A DNA stretch of 64,000 nt from Saturnia japonica (taxonomy: Eukaryota > Arthropoda > Insecta > Lepidoptera > Saturniidae), in the NCBI GenBank assembly GCA_033032175.1, contig CM065304.1, forward strand, positions 28,588,653-28,652,652, read 5' to 3'. A program made the translations under genes and the position numbers. Position 1 is the first letter of the stretch; each line of letters opens with the position of its first letter. Below the pieces are notes generated by a model. The model saw nothing but the letters and a program-made list of their open reading frames with translations, had not been told where the DNA came from and did no database searches. Of this stretch, positions 30,301 to 45,300 are shown piece after piece.

Positions 30301-33300
30301 CACTTACTCTTTCGGGCATGCAAGGTTGTACAGTTGATCATGCAGTCTTTTATTTGGGTCCGCGATTGTTTGCTGCTGGACAAGCTTATGTGGTACTTAG
30401 TCGTGGAAGATCCTTAGACGGTATACGAATTGAAGAACTTGATTGTTCAAAATTAACAGGAAGAACTCCATGTAACAGTGAAGCATTGAATGAAATGATT
30501 CGATTAGGAGATAAACCATAAAATCTACAATCAGTCACAGAGTGAAAATTCACACTCATCCTCATTCTCAGTGCCGCCAACAGACTCGCTCCTATGATTA
30601 TAATATTTTGTAGAGTGATTACGGATTGAAAATTCCATACTCAAGCATTAATGTGACTGACTGTATATGTAAATAAGGTTGCACCTCTATGTGTCTCGCT
30701 GTTTATATTGGCATCATAGAAATCTTTGAATATGTGTTCTTAACCAAGATACAATCGGAACACATTTGTACATATTAAGGGCGCTTGATAGTTAGCAAAT
30801 CGAACTAAATAATTTATAGTTTAAAAAAATTAACTAAAAAATGAAAAATAAATAATAGTTTAAAAAAACTAAAAAAAACACGCTTTCATAAAAAATCCAA
30901 CTAAAAAACAGAAAATAAAATTTAATTAATTTGATTAAGTACAGTGTAAAAAAAAATGAATGTACATTATTGTAAAAAAAGCGTGGGGTGCATAGTGTCA
31001 ATAATTATAAACATTTTATTGACAGATAATGAGTAGAAGAATCATCACTTCGATAATATAATATCTTAAAAAGCGCTTTGAATACACCCCACGCTTTTTT
31101 TACAATAATGTACATTCATTTTTTTTTTTTTTTTTGTAATTAATGGTTTTGCTACAATGCGCACTCTGCCTTTTTAATTCTTTTATTACGGGTCATTACA
31201 ATGTAGTATTTTTATATAAAAGTTTATAATACGTATCGTTTGGTTCAAGGTAATGATTTTAGTTGTTTGCTAAATAAATCTAATTTTTAACTTAAATATT
31301 TCACATTTTTAATTCAAATTCACAGGACTCGATTATAAGATGATGGGTAGATTTTTCTCCGGTCTGGCAACATCGGGAGCATGGTGTTGCTTCGATGAAT
31401 TCAACCGTATCGACATTGAAGTGTTGTCGGTTATCGCTCAGCAGCTCATAACCATTAGAAATGCTAAAGTCGCCAAACAAACAAGGTGCAGTATATTCAT
31501 TGTTTAAGGAGGAGGCTTGGAGACCTCGGATATATGATAGATTAAATAATTATAAAAATTGGTATACAACTCGAATTCGAATCGAATTGTATATTAATTT
31601 AAAAGCCCGGACATAAGTACCTTTACGGAACTAATATTTTATTTCTATCCACCATATTAGGAATAAATAGAGGAAGAATACTTTTTTTTGTTTAGTGTCG
31701 AATTCACGATTGTTTGAAAAGTAAGACTTTACCGAAAATATCAATTTTGTTTTTTAGATTTATGTTTGAAGGAAGAGAAATAAAATTAGTTCGGACATGT
31801 GCCGCGTTTATAACTATGAACCCTGGGTATGCTGGTAGAACGGAATTGCCTGACAATCTGAAAGCATTGTTTCGTCCGATATCTATGATGGTACCAGATT
31901 ATGGTAAGAATAAAACCATAGCACAAAAAAAAATTATTCATTTACTTTTTTGAAAATAAATCTTTTTTTTGTAATTTAAACACGTACCGCCTATAATAAC
32001 TCACGTTATGTACGAATACTGTTGGCGACAGAATAGTTGTTTTTCGTGTCTTAAGTTAGGGTATTATGTGTTATTATTATACTTACGTGTTACATACTAT
32101 GAGTTACAATAAAATAGGTTAATACTGACAATATTATAGGAAAATGTAAGCGAATACGCTACATTACAAGTTGCATGTTGTATGTTAAGATGTATATAAA
32201 CGATTATGTATTGTGTGTCACATATGTGAAAATATAACTAACATAGAATAGATTAACATATAGAGTAAGCCAATAGAGTAAGTATATCGAATGTTATAGA
32301 GATTTTACGAGCGGAAAAAAGTGATGTCGCCCGTAAATTACATTGTTTTTGGCCTATGTACGGAATGTATACGTATTGTATATTATAAGTGAATATGTAA
32401 TGAATAGGTAATTCAAAGAGGAACATTTTGATATATAACATGTGTACATAAGATATATAATGAGAGAAATATAAAGAGTTTAACAGGGCAACCAAAGCGA
32501 AAAGTAAAGTTAAAACACGAAATAAACACGGAATAAAACTGGGCTCTCTTTACGGTCATTGCTCGAACCACTTAAGCTCGAAGAAGGGCCGTATTGGGCA
32601 CGGTGCAATTCAACGAGTCTACAAGTACAAGCAACGAGTAACTACAAGAAGAAAGCTTTGGTCGTCCTGCGAACAATCAACAAGATATCGACTTTCATTG
32701 AAGACCCGGCACCTCAAGCGGTCGTGCATTATTGCACCCCCCGGACCCCCTCACCACTAACATCACGCCGCCCACTGGCATCCGTACAGTGTCTACGAGA
32801 CGGGCATCCGGCGCAACAAAACGCCCGTCCAAACCGGGGAAACGTCACCCCCCCCCCTCCCTCCCTCACGCAGAGGGGAAGTGACGCGTACCCAAATTAT
32901 TTTATATACCATTTGCCAAATAATAATAAGCCGAAAAACGATCCCTCGCACCGAAACTACAAGTATTATTATAAAAGACATATAAATTATTTATATTTAC
33001 TTATACTTAGTCTAGACTCCCAAACTAATTGTTTTGTAATATATAAGTTAACCTTGTGTATAGTTAAATCAGTTAAATAATAGGATATCAGATAATACCA
33101 GATTTTTTGTGTTATAATACTGTATTTTTATATTATATTACATATTACATAAATAATTGTTACTGTACAAAGATTAACAACGAAACTGTATAATATCATT
33201 TTATTGAAATAGCACTCATCGCTGAAGTCATTTTGTACTCTGAGGGTTTTGAGTCATCGAGAGGTTTGGCCAAAAAAATGGTGCAAATGTACAAGTTGTC

Positions 33301-36300
33301 GAGCGAACAACTTTCGAAACAGGACCACTACGACTTCGGTATGAGAGCCGTCAAGAGTGTGCTGGTAGGTACTTACATTAACTATTTACCCTAATTTATT
33401 ATTATTATTTTAAGAAAGGTAAGGCACAGAGAAATTTTCTTTGAACTCACTCTACTAGGGGCAGTTCGACTGGTGAAATATCTTCCTACAGAACCCTACA
33501 GAGGATCGCAGCCAAATGACCTGGTGTTGTATTCCTGTGGTGAGTAGGGTTTCTAGTGCTCCTCGGGTAGGGGGTTCATGGTCGGCAATGCGCCTACAAT
33601 CGGGCGAGCCATATGTTTGTTTGCCATCTTGTATAAAAAAGAAGAAAAATTTAACAAAATGACAAAATAATTTAAATTCTTTAATGAAGTTTTTCTGTTC
33701 CTACTTTGGCGACCAATCCTCGTTATTAAGAACTGTTACTACTATGATCAAGTGGGCAATTATTTCGTTTTACAAATTTAGTATTTTCTGATGATTTCAG
33801 TTTTCTAACAAAGTGACGGAACTTTCCAGAATTTTTATGACATCTCAGAATTCATTATTCATGTTATTATTTCCAATTCACTTCAATTGTGCATTATAAC
33901 CACTCTTTATTACGGAAAATGCCACCAATATTACACAATATAGGATCAAATAATGCAAATTTATAAATACTATATTTAATATATAATTAGTTTATATTAT
34001 ATTCCATTATGAATTTATAAACTACGTGACAGGCTAAGTAGCTGCTAGACAATGTCCATTTCACATTGATACATACATCGCAGGTGATGGCTGGGGCATT
34101 GAAACGCGCGAGTCCGGATCAGCATGAAGAAATGACCTTGTTATGCGCATTGAACGATAGTAATTTACCAAAATTCTTGGCGGCGGATGCTCTTCTTTTC
34201 GCTGGTATACTGTCAGATTTGTTCCCGGGCGTAAGTTTGCCAGTCAGGGATTATGGAATGATGGAGGAGGTTATCAGTAAGTTAAAGATTATTATTCTCA
34301 AAATGATGCGTGACTTATGCTGATATGCTAATTTTTTTCGTGGCCTTTGTTTAAATGATAATGCTCTTACTCTAGAAATTATTTGGGTCACAAGTGCAGC
34401 TGCTAGAAAACACCGATAGATACTTGATGACACATGTTATGTTAGAATGTTAACTATTCCTGTGAAATACCAGGATATGGTTGTATCGTGATGATTTCTT
34501 TCGCTGGAAACTCAAGCTCATTGCAGGATTTCGATTGGCACTATATTAATTTAAATATGTTTGCGTTTATTTTAGGAATTATTATTGTGGAAAGAAAATT
34601 ACAAATAGAAGAGTGTCAGATACGTAAAGTGATTCAGCTACACGAGACGATGATTGTGCGCTGGGGTGTGATGTTGGTTGGGCCAACGGGTGGGGGTAAA
34701 ACTGTTGTTTTACACGTGAGTATCCTAAGTAAGCGTAAGCTTGTCCCTTCAAAACACTTAAAACACAGAATAGATGCCTGTGATGACTGGAAAACCGCTT
34801 AAAACGATTGTACATCTATTTTGTATACAAAATTGTGTTTTTAGAATTGTTAGCGATAGACCATAGTGGATTGTCGACCCGATGCTCGTAGTCTGCTAGC
34901 TACACTTTGCCCTTTATTTTAAAATCATGCTAACACATTCATTAAGTTACATGTATTTTAAAAATACATTTATTAATTTGAGTTAAATCTAGTAATATTA
35001 TTGGATGTATGTAAGTGAAGGGAAACATTGTAAGGAAGCCCGATCGTTTGAAAAATATTCTAGCAGCAATTACTACATGTAGAGTTCTCGGTGTATATTC
35101 AAATAATTAAGGAGTGATGGAAAGATCTAAGCTCGCAGTTTCTTTACACCACAACATTGGAAATGAAATAATTCGCGATATAATCGGAATCACTGACGTA
35201 CTTATTAACAAGCTAAACTAACATTGGATCGATCATATGTATCGAAGAATCGACAACTGTTCGCGTAGGCGAGTTTTTGAGTGTAAGCTACTTATAAGCA
35301 AATGTAGTGAAGACGACCCTGCTCTAGCAGAACATTACAGAACGACTATGTATGCAGTATTCTGCGCTATTGCTGGGAGCGCAAGACACGAGAATCAAAG
35401 TTTGTATGACTTCATTAGGCTAACACAGTCTTAAGATATGTACAATGATAAGTTAACAAATTCTGAAAAGTTTAGTAATTCGATATGTCATTAGGTTTTA
35501 GGTGACACGTACACAAGGCTATGTGAGGATGGTGTAGAGGGCTCACAAAATCAAATTGTACACAAGTATATAATGAATCCGAAAAGTCTTACGATTGGTG
35601 AACTTTACGGTGAAGTCAATTTGCAGACGCTAGAGTGGCATGACGGCATTCTGCCGCTTAGTTTAAGGACAGCAGTACAGGTGGGTTTCCAATAGCACTT
35701 ATAAATTAAGAATCTAAAATCAAAAACACTTTATTTAAATTAGGTCCTAAGAAGGCACCTTTGAAAGTCAAAACACTTCAACCGGTTCGGAGAATCCGAA
35801 TCATTAAGAAGAACTGGTAAGAAACTCGACCGGGTTATTACGAAATAAGAATTGCATGTGTTCTCGGACCTATTTCACTGCCATTCTAGGAACCTCCTGT
35901 CACGCTGCACTTGTTTCCTTATCAGTTTACTTCAATAGTATTTTTTTCATTCGTTAGTTTATGTAGTACTACATGAGGGTAACACAGCAGCTACTTAATT
36001 ACCCAGATTTCATTTTGATCGTTTATATGAATACTTAATACATATTTACTATAGTATACTGTGACTTGCGGGCCTACGTCACGCAATTGCACGCACTTCC
36101 TTTCCCCGCTACATTACCCGACCCCCGGTGTCGTCTATTGTACCTCGTCCCCGCCAACTCTGTCGGAAATATTTGACGGTCGCGCACGAACTTGTACGAC
36201 TATAGTGATTCATTTCATACTTACGTTAGAGATTATTCAAAAAATTTAAACGTGTTTATATAGCTACAAAAGGAATGTTTTTAAGAATTACATTTCTCAA

Positions 36301-39300
36301 ATCTAGTAACAGGGCCAAAACGGTTCGGCATATAATAAATAAGGAAACAGAAATAAATAGGAAAAGTAGCTCAGTGACTAATAAGTGATATTCCGTTATT
36401 TTTCGCACAGCACATGCTACGGATGGAAAATAATAATAATATATAAATATTGTTTAAAGATAGTACAAGTCTCGTATAACGTGTAGATAACGCTGAAAAT
36501 TACTCCGAAATGAATTTTGTACCGAATATTATTATAGTGAAATTTTCATTTTTATTTTTGTATAACCCTAAGTAGTTTTAACTCATTGTCACAATGGAAT
36601 TCACTTGAATGTATCGAATAAAATTATCCAAAATTCACTATGAACTATTATACCGTCTGTTGCTATACTATGACACTAGGTAATTAATTACCTACTTGTA
36701 ATTAGTACCAGTAACTGGTATTGTTTTCAAAATGATGTTTTTAGTTTTGCATAATTCATCCTTCGTGTAGAATGATATTTTTATGATACCATGTACAGTG
36801 TGAGAAACCGGATCATCAATGGCTGATATGCGACGGGCCGGTGGACGCGGTGTGGATCGAAAATATGAACACAGTCCTTGACGATAACAAAATGCTTTGT
36901 CTCTCCAACTCTGAACGTATAAAATTAACGCCCTACGTGCATATGGTATTTGAGGTACGTAATCTGTCCAAGTGTTGCCCGCGATTTTATTATTACTATA
37001 GATCCATATCAATCCTCCAATAAAAATCTGGTTAGTGAACGTTTGATACTACGGTCGTTAAATCTGGGTCATGACTCACAATCCTCAATTTTTAATCATC
37101 ACACCGAGACAAGCTTTCTGCCACTTAAGCACAAAAGTGCTTTAGCTATCCCTGCGGCGAGGGCGAAATATTTTTTGCGTCTCATTTTTCGGGAGCGCCT
37201 AGCAATTTTTTTCAGAATTTAGTATGAGGTAGAGATGACGCTAAAGAAAAGGTCACCCACCTGGAATTAGCAGGCAGTGCCTCATTGTTCCTGATGACGG
37301 CTGTGGCGGTCGCAGGGGTTGCAGCCTCCTTAGTAGCACCGTATTACTACGAGTTACTACTACCTTGGCCACTAAGAGCTTAAACAATTTATACAATAAA
37401 AATTTGACGAGATAGATATTCATATTAGTTGTAATATTTTAAGTATAAGAGTAACAAAAAATATCACGCGATTAAAATTATACTCGTTATTAAAGTTATA
37501 AATTATGAATATTAAATATATTTTAGAGCGTAAATTGTTGTCATATGACTATATATTGATGTTTTCTGACTTGACAGTCGCATTTGAGAACCACTCTCAT
37601 TACTTGACTTAGTTGGTAACCGTTTTGAACAGCATAATATAGCATTAAACATTGAGATTCCTGAATCTCAAGAAATCCAGAAATCGTTTATCCAGATAAA
37701 CAATAAAAAAAAAAAAATCGGTTTCAAAATATGATAAAGACAGGACTAAATAAATATATATTATTAATTAATTTGACTATAATAGGTGGCAGATCTAGCC
37801 CAAGCCTCGCCCGCTACTGTATCACGATGCGGTATGGTGTACATAGATCCGAATGAAATGGGATACTTGCCGTATGTACGCTCGTGGATCGATGAAGGTG
37901 TGGAGAAGAATCTATTTACCCAGGAGAATTCTGAATTCATTTATGAGCTGTTCATGATGCTCAACGTTGGAATTACACACGTAACCACCAAGTGCGCTAT
38001 CGGTATCGACCAGGTAAAAGGAAACTGTTGTCGGTAATTGATGTTGGTAGGTCAGAAGTTGGCAATGGACGACGCGCGAGTCGCATGCGGCTCTCTGAAA
38101 AGATGCGGCTCTTTAAGTTCCTCCTTTCTTTAATCAATTCGAATCTTCTATATAAATAAAAACGAAAAGTCTGTTCGATGGTAAGCTCATCACTTAAAAA
38201 CGACTAGACTGATTTAGTTATTTCTTTTTGTAAAATTTTTGTAACAGTCCTAATAAGGTTTTAAGAGAAAGAAAACAAATTTATTTTTTCTATTTGATTT
38301 ATTAATAAAATCGATACAATTTCATAATTCTTATTTGGTTTGTGGGTTAGTCTTGTAAAAGTTACTGAAAAAAAGGGATGTATTGCGCTTTGGTCACGTC
38401 ATTAGCTATATTAGCTGAACCGGTTAATCTTAAAGAAATATTTTAAAGTAGAAACTAAAACTCGTGGTTCTCAGCAAACCATAGCATCTATATTTTTATT
38501 ACGACTGGCTTTTCTGTATTAATAGTTTGCTGACTTGCGCGGCCCTGGTATAAGTTATTGTTGGAAATCAACGTTGTTATAATTTTTGGTTTATTTTGAA
38601 CTAAAATTGTAATAATTTTTTGTTATTAATATTTGCTGTCTGGCATAATGATAATGATAATGGATATAATAGCGGTGCCCTGCGGCTCCCCCTGCGTTTG
38701 TTACGCAGTTCTAAATTATCATCCCATAATTTTAATTTCACTCATATTTTTGGCAATTCTTATAGCCTATCAGTTAAAAAAATCATTATTTATCTTTGAA
38801 ACAGAATGAGATAAAAATGAAAAGGATTATTAATGTTTTATTAGGATTTATTTTAATTTAGGTGAACATAAGTAAAGTATCAGCATTATGTTTCCTGTTT
38901 GGTGCACTGCTCTCCGAGCCCGGAGACCGTTTCCCAGACAAGTCCGCTGTTAAAGTGTATATAGCCTACTGCTTTATATTCTGCTACGTATGGTGTATCG
39001 GTGGAAACATTCTAGAAATTAACAGGAAATCTTTCGAGGAAGTTATTAAGCGACAATTTGAAGAGTATGAAGAAGCCGAATAGTGAGTAGCTTTATAAAA
39101 AAATCTTATATTTATGATTGTTTTAATAATACATTTATTATCGTAAAAGCTGTTCTCCACTGTTTACCTTTGTTAAATTTAATTGACAAACCCTCCACGT
39201 CGCGTCGCGTCGCGTCGTCACTGCAAACGCACCTGTGTAGCTTATATATGTGTACATTCTAAGTTTCAGTACTTGCCTACAGTTTGTCAGATTGCTTGAC

Positions 39301-42300
39301 GTTTTGGTTACTGTTCCGCTCCTTAAGGTTGTAGCGTGCATACATCCTACAACCTTCCTCAATAAATAGGCTAAAAAAAAGTTAAAAAAAATCAAAATAA
39401 TATTCATAATTTAAATTTATAATACATTCAATTTTTACATTTCAGTAGTAAAAAATGTGAAAGAGTTGTTTGGAATATTTGTTTGTGTGTTATGTTATAT
39501 ATTATACGACGGCATGTGCATAGATATGGATAATAATTATATCATTTTATTAAATTTACCTATATGATCGATTACGGCCACCGGAGGTGTTTGTGCAGAA
39601 TATTTCGTAAATTCGTATATCAGCTTCCAAGATACAAGGTCTGCCTTGTTTAGAAGTGACTGTGTAAATTTTAGTAAATCTTGTGTATAATAAATCAATT
39701 TTTAAGTTATTTTCATAATTTTATTATGGTATACCAAATTTCTTTTTATATTTTTTACTGAAGATAAACAACGGGTGTTGCGAAAAGCGGCTTAACTCTA
39801 CACTACTAAATATAGAGGTTTTTTAAATGAACATTTTAAAGAATTGACACATCTGATCACGTGATTTAACAGACAGACATGTCAATTCCATACATTTTTT
39901 TCCTTTTCGTTAGCGTTTACGATTGTAGATAGGCGACTTGTCTAGAGCCTCAGATGTTCAATTCACTGAATTTCCGAGGACAACTTGAAACAAATAAACA
40001 TAACTCCAATTATAATATTTTATAAAAGTTTTGAAAAAAATCTTACCTCTTATTATTTGAAAGGGGGAGGGACTTCACAATTTTATTACTTTTGCTTACA
40101 CAGGGGAGAGGGTGCTCTAAACGCATTGAAAGTTTGACTCGGGAAATATTTGTACTCACCCTAATTAAAAGTGTAAAATGATTCCATTGCAGCTTCCCAC
40201 AAGGCTTCAACTTTTTTGACATGTACATGGACACAAGTCAACGAAAACTTAAAGTATGGGCTGAGATCATTCCCGAGTTTATTTACGACTGTACCAAGCC
40301 ATTTTTTGAAACTCTCGTCCCAACAATAGATACTGTGCGGTACGGTTACCTGTTTGAGAAACTCCTCGGAGCCGGGAAACCTGTTATGTTTACGGGGAAC
40401 ACAGGTAAGTTAATATAAGAATTAAGAATACTATACTACATAAGAAAGACTACTATACATCATAAGAAAGGTCATAGACCAATAACCAGACAGAAAGGTT
40501 CAATGACAGAATATGTCTATTTTCTATTTTAGAGATGTAGCATACCGTAAAACAAAAGTCGGTTTTTACGATGATCGATTCAAATTTAATATAAATGTTA
40601 TCTATATATAATACAAATAATAAAATTGAAGAATCTGTTTGTAAAATAACAGCTTTTTACTAAATGCATATGAAAGTATATACGATACCTATAACAAAAC
40701 ATCCATTTTAATTTTTTTTGTCTGTCTGTCTGTTTGTTCCGGTAATCGCTGAAACGGTTGGACCGATTTTGATGGGAATTTCACTTGTATTCTTTTCTTA
40801 TTCTTTTCTTTTCTTTGTAATTTCAATTTATAGGGAGTAACTTATGCTACTTTTATTTTAGAAAAAGAATTAGGGTTCCGCACAAATAAAAAAAACTAAT
40901 CACGGTGAATAAATTCAGGCGCTTAAATGGCTTACGCTGAATAAACCATAAGAGATATAGCAAATTAATTTACTAAACAACTGTAGACATTAAAAAGACC
41001 TACAAAAACATCTATACATCTATCTTCTAAGGAACGCCCACAATTAGCATTTTTGTCTTTAAAAATAACCGGAAGTGGGGGAGCAAGACTCGCGCGGGCA
41101 TTCTGTAGTCCATGTGAGCGAAGCCACAGGCATAGCTAGTTTGATATAAATATAAATAATACGATTATAAGTTAAAATAATTGATGGGTGTGAAAACCTG
41201 ACATAGGCGACTTACGATTTCACGATTACTTTAAGCAGGCGAAACTCATTGGTTGTTCTGTCAAATTATTTCGGTTGTGTATTGTTTCCCTTGCGTATTG
41301 GTTTCAGGTGTCGGTAAAACTTGTGTAGCAGTGGAGATCCTCAACAGGATGTCCTTTTCCGGTTACTACATACCGGTGATACTTAATTTCTCCGCGCAAA
41401 CGAGCAGTACTCGCACCCAGGTAAGCATTGGCGCAGCTTGCGCATTTTCTTGGGTAACTAGATTTTTCTTTTCCACAATAAACCAATTTCTTTTACAAAA
41501 TGAAAAAAACTTATACCTTATATATTCCTTCAATACTGTCGATTTTTCTTGGGTGGGCAGCATCCATTGAAAGTTGGATGTAATGAATAAATTTATAATT
41601 TGTTTATATTTATACAAAAACTAAAAAAAAAAACAGTTTATATAAAAACTCCCGAATCAGCGAGAATTGAACCACCGACCACTGGTACTGTACATAGAAC
41701 AGTGCGTACAAGTCTGGTCGTCACATTATATACAGGAAAAAGAACTTTGTTACACCTGGGTGTCTCACGACACTTATCGAGTTTTATTAGTTATTACCGT
41801 TATTTAAATAAATACTAGTTTAGCTACACAGATAGGATTCACTTCCTTATATTAATATCGTTCACATAATCTTCTATCTACACTATAATAGCCATTATCG
41901 CTATAATATAATAATAACAATTTATTGGTAACCATATTATTTGCAAACGATCTGACTCAAAATACAAGTATAATATGGGTTTTATAGATAATACTTAAGC
42001 ATTTAAACTGGCATGCAATATTATTTAAAAGTCTCAAGTTACATACAGAGATAAATTCAGTAAATTACAATAAGATGAATATTTGAATCGACAATTATTT
42101 AAAAATGAAATTAAATCATGTTCAATACATATCTAAAAACAATCATTCTCGCATTATAAAACGGAAAGCTTTAAATTTTTAATACAATTGAATAATAATT
42201 TTAAAATAATAATGTGTATTGGATTTATATCTAAAATTCTCAATTACATTCATCTCTCTAAAAAATATAGTTTTATATAAGTAGGTATTCCGAAAAGTGT

Positions 42301-45300
42301 AGTACAAAATTAAAAATTTTCACACATTATATGTATGTAGTAGTGTATATTCTGAACAGTTTTGTGTATGTGTTTCTTTTTGTTAAACCCAAATTTGTAT
42401 ATTAGTAGAATTCCGGTACCCGAACTAAGCAAAGAACCTGTGACTCGGGTATCGGAACCAATAAGAGGTTGGTGTAAGTTATGGGTCTATAAGATCTATT
42501 GGAGTACTGAGATGTAATCAAACAGATGTGCAATATTCGTTAAATTATATATTTTAGGAAGTGATAGAGTTACGTTTGGATAAGAGACCTAGAAAAGCAA
42601 TAGGTGCGCCCTTCGGTAAGAAAGTGATTATATTTATTGACGACGTGAACATGCCTCGCCTGGATGTGTACGGAGCTCAACCTACCATAGAACTTTTGAG
42701 GTGATTATTTTAAAATCTAAAATATTTAAATGTTAATCACATTATTTCTTAATTACTGTTCTTAAATTAGTATGTATGCAAGTATGTAGGTAAGCGTTAA
42801 GCAATGATGGGTCAGTGATAACTTGTACTAACACGGCATCGATTGACGTAAGTTCGTTATCCCTAGAATGAGCCTGAATTTTCAGTTAAGGAATACATCG
42901 CGATGAAAATATAGCATGGTGGCAGGCAATTTTTTAATGTCCGTCTGATTAGCTATCACCCTGAAACTGAAAATCTGCCGCCAAGCATCTATACGTGTGT
43001 TCTGGTAGCTGCACTATTAAAAATATAAGTAATTGTTCTATAGTTCCTTATATGCATTAAATACGACAGCAAAATATCCACACAGACGGTTAAAATAACA
43101 AGGAATAGCATTTTCTCAACGCATCTAATTAATAAGTCTTATTAGAACCGCTTCACAAGAACACTGAATCTGTTAACGATTCATGACATTTATGAAAAGT
43201 AACTCTGTCATGTTGGCATCTCTTTTTCTACGTATATTTTTACATCCAATTTCTTCCTACTTTCATGAGTTCAATGAATTGTTTTTATGCAAGAGATAAA
43301 GCGTTCGTATAACGGATATATTATATACGTAGTCGCTGACCATTTGTTAGAAATTAACAGGTGTTTTTACCGGGAAATTCATGAGAGTGTTAGAACTATT
43401 GTGGGTATAGGTACTGGGTACTTGTACAATGTGTCCAGAAAGGGTATCGGGTATTTGTTTCCGTGCCATATTCGAAACGGGGCGTCTAAAGGGTGCGGGG
43501 AGGGGTTCGTGGCGTCCGCCATTTTGTGGAGTTTTAGTCACGATAGAACAGTACTCGGGGACACATCGCGCATTTTGCGTACGAGCGTATTATCGTAATG
43601 GTGATTCAATAGTGACTGCTCAACGTCTCTATCGTGCGGAATATCGTACACGCCACGCGCCAAGTGACGATAGCATTAGGAAATGGATCAGGATGTTCGA
43701 GAATACAGGTGCGACAGTTAAAATTCAAAACTCTGGTCGTCCTCGTTCAGCTCGCGATGAAGAAATAATTGAAGAAGTTGAGGCGTCGGTTCGTCAAAAT
43801 CCGTCTTTATCCATCCGAAAGCGAAGCCAAGCGTTGAAGATCAAAAAATCGTCTTTACATTCGATTTTAAAGAAAGACTTACATCTAAAAGCCTATAAAA
43901 TTCAATTGGTTCAAGAATTGAAGGATACGGACTATGCTAATCGACTGAATTTTGCGAACGAAATGCTGCAGCGATTTAACAACTTTAACAACATACTGTT
44001 CAGTGACGAAGCAAATTTTCACCTGAATGGTCATGTTAATAAGCAGAATTGTCGGTACTGGGCAGTGGAGAATCCGAGACGAAAGCATGAACGACCCCTG
44101 CATAGCCCAAAGCTCGTTGTTTGGGCCGCTGTGTCTGCTAAAGGCATAATTGGTCCTTATTTTCATGAAGATCAACGAGGCCGAGCAATTAATGTGAATA
44201 GTGACCGTTATTGCGATATGTTGCGAAATTTTTTGGTCCCAGAGTTGCAGGAGTTTGCAGGTTTCAACTCAAGAACGTGGTTCCAGCAAGATGGGGCCAC
44301 TTGCCATATCTCAAATGACTCAATGGAAGTTGTTAACGAATTATTCCCTAATAAAGTCATTTCGCGAAGGGGTAACATCAACTGGCCTCCCAGAAGCCCC
44401 GACCTTAGCCCGCTTGACTATTTTGCATGGGGATACCTTAAAAGTAAAGTTTATCAAAACAATCCGACGAATCTAACACAGTTAAAGCAAAACATCAGGT
44501 CAGAAAGGGCAGCAATATCGATAGCTATGTGTCAACGTGTTATCGCCAATCTTCGTTTCCGTTTAGAAGAGTGCCAGCAACGTAACGGTCATCATTTGGA
44601 TAACATCATCTTTTCCAAATAATTCTCCAATTAATATGCTAATAATAAACAATAAACTTTTTTATTGCATACAAATAATTTTTGTTTCATTGAACTTACA
44701 AATACCCGATACCCTTTCTGGACACCTTGTATAAGTCATAAGTGAAACTTAGGTATGCCTAATCAAATTAACTGTGAACTAATAACACATAGTTTTTTTT
44801 ATTATGTATAAAAAAAATTATTAGTATGTATTTTAATATTATTTTCATTATGACAGACAATTCCTAGATTTTGGCGGCGTCTACGATCGTGATAAATTGT
44901 TCTGGAAAGATATATTGGATGTGGTATTGTCGTGCGCGTGCGCACCGCCCGGAGGTGGCCGGAACCCTCTGACTGCGCGCTTTGTTAGACATTTCGCTAT
45001 GTTTCACATGTCGGCTCCAAGCTCTCAAGCTATGAACACAATATTCAAGGTCAGATATCCCTTCATATACATTTTTATTTACGTTCATTTATAAAAATAT
45101 TACGAAATCCACTAAATATAGGTTTTCTATTAAAATTAACATGCTAACTCTCGCAACTTTGTCTGCGTCACATATGAGAGTGGAGAGAGAGTCGTTCGTA
45201 GGCACCCATAATATAATTCTAAAGGAGCTGCAACTTTCTTTATTTTGCTGCGGAGTTATTTTGGAACTGCTGATATCTCCCAAGATATTCATTGAAATCA

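Noticed and set aside
32559..33080. A 173-codon protein-coding gene
   Set aside because: The composition is low in complexity and shifts from GC-rich to AT-rich, it has no family resemblance, and it sits in an LTR-like block.
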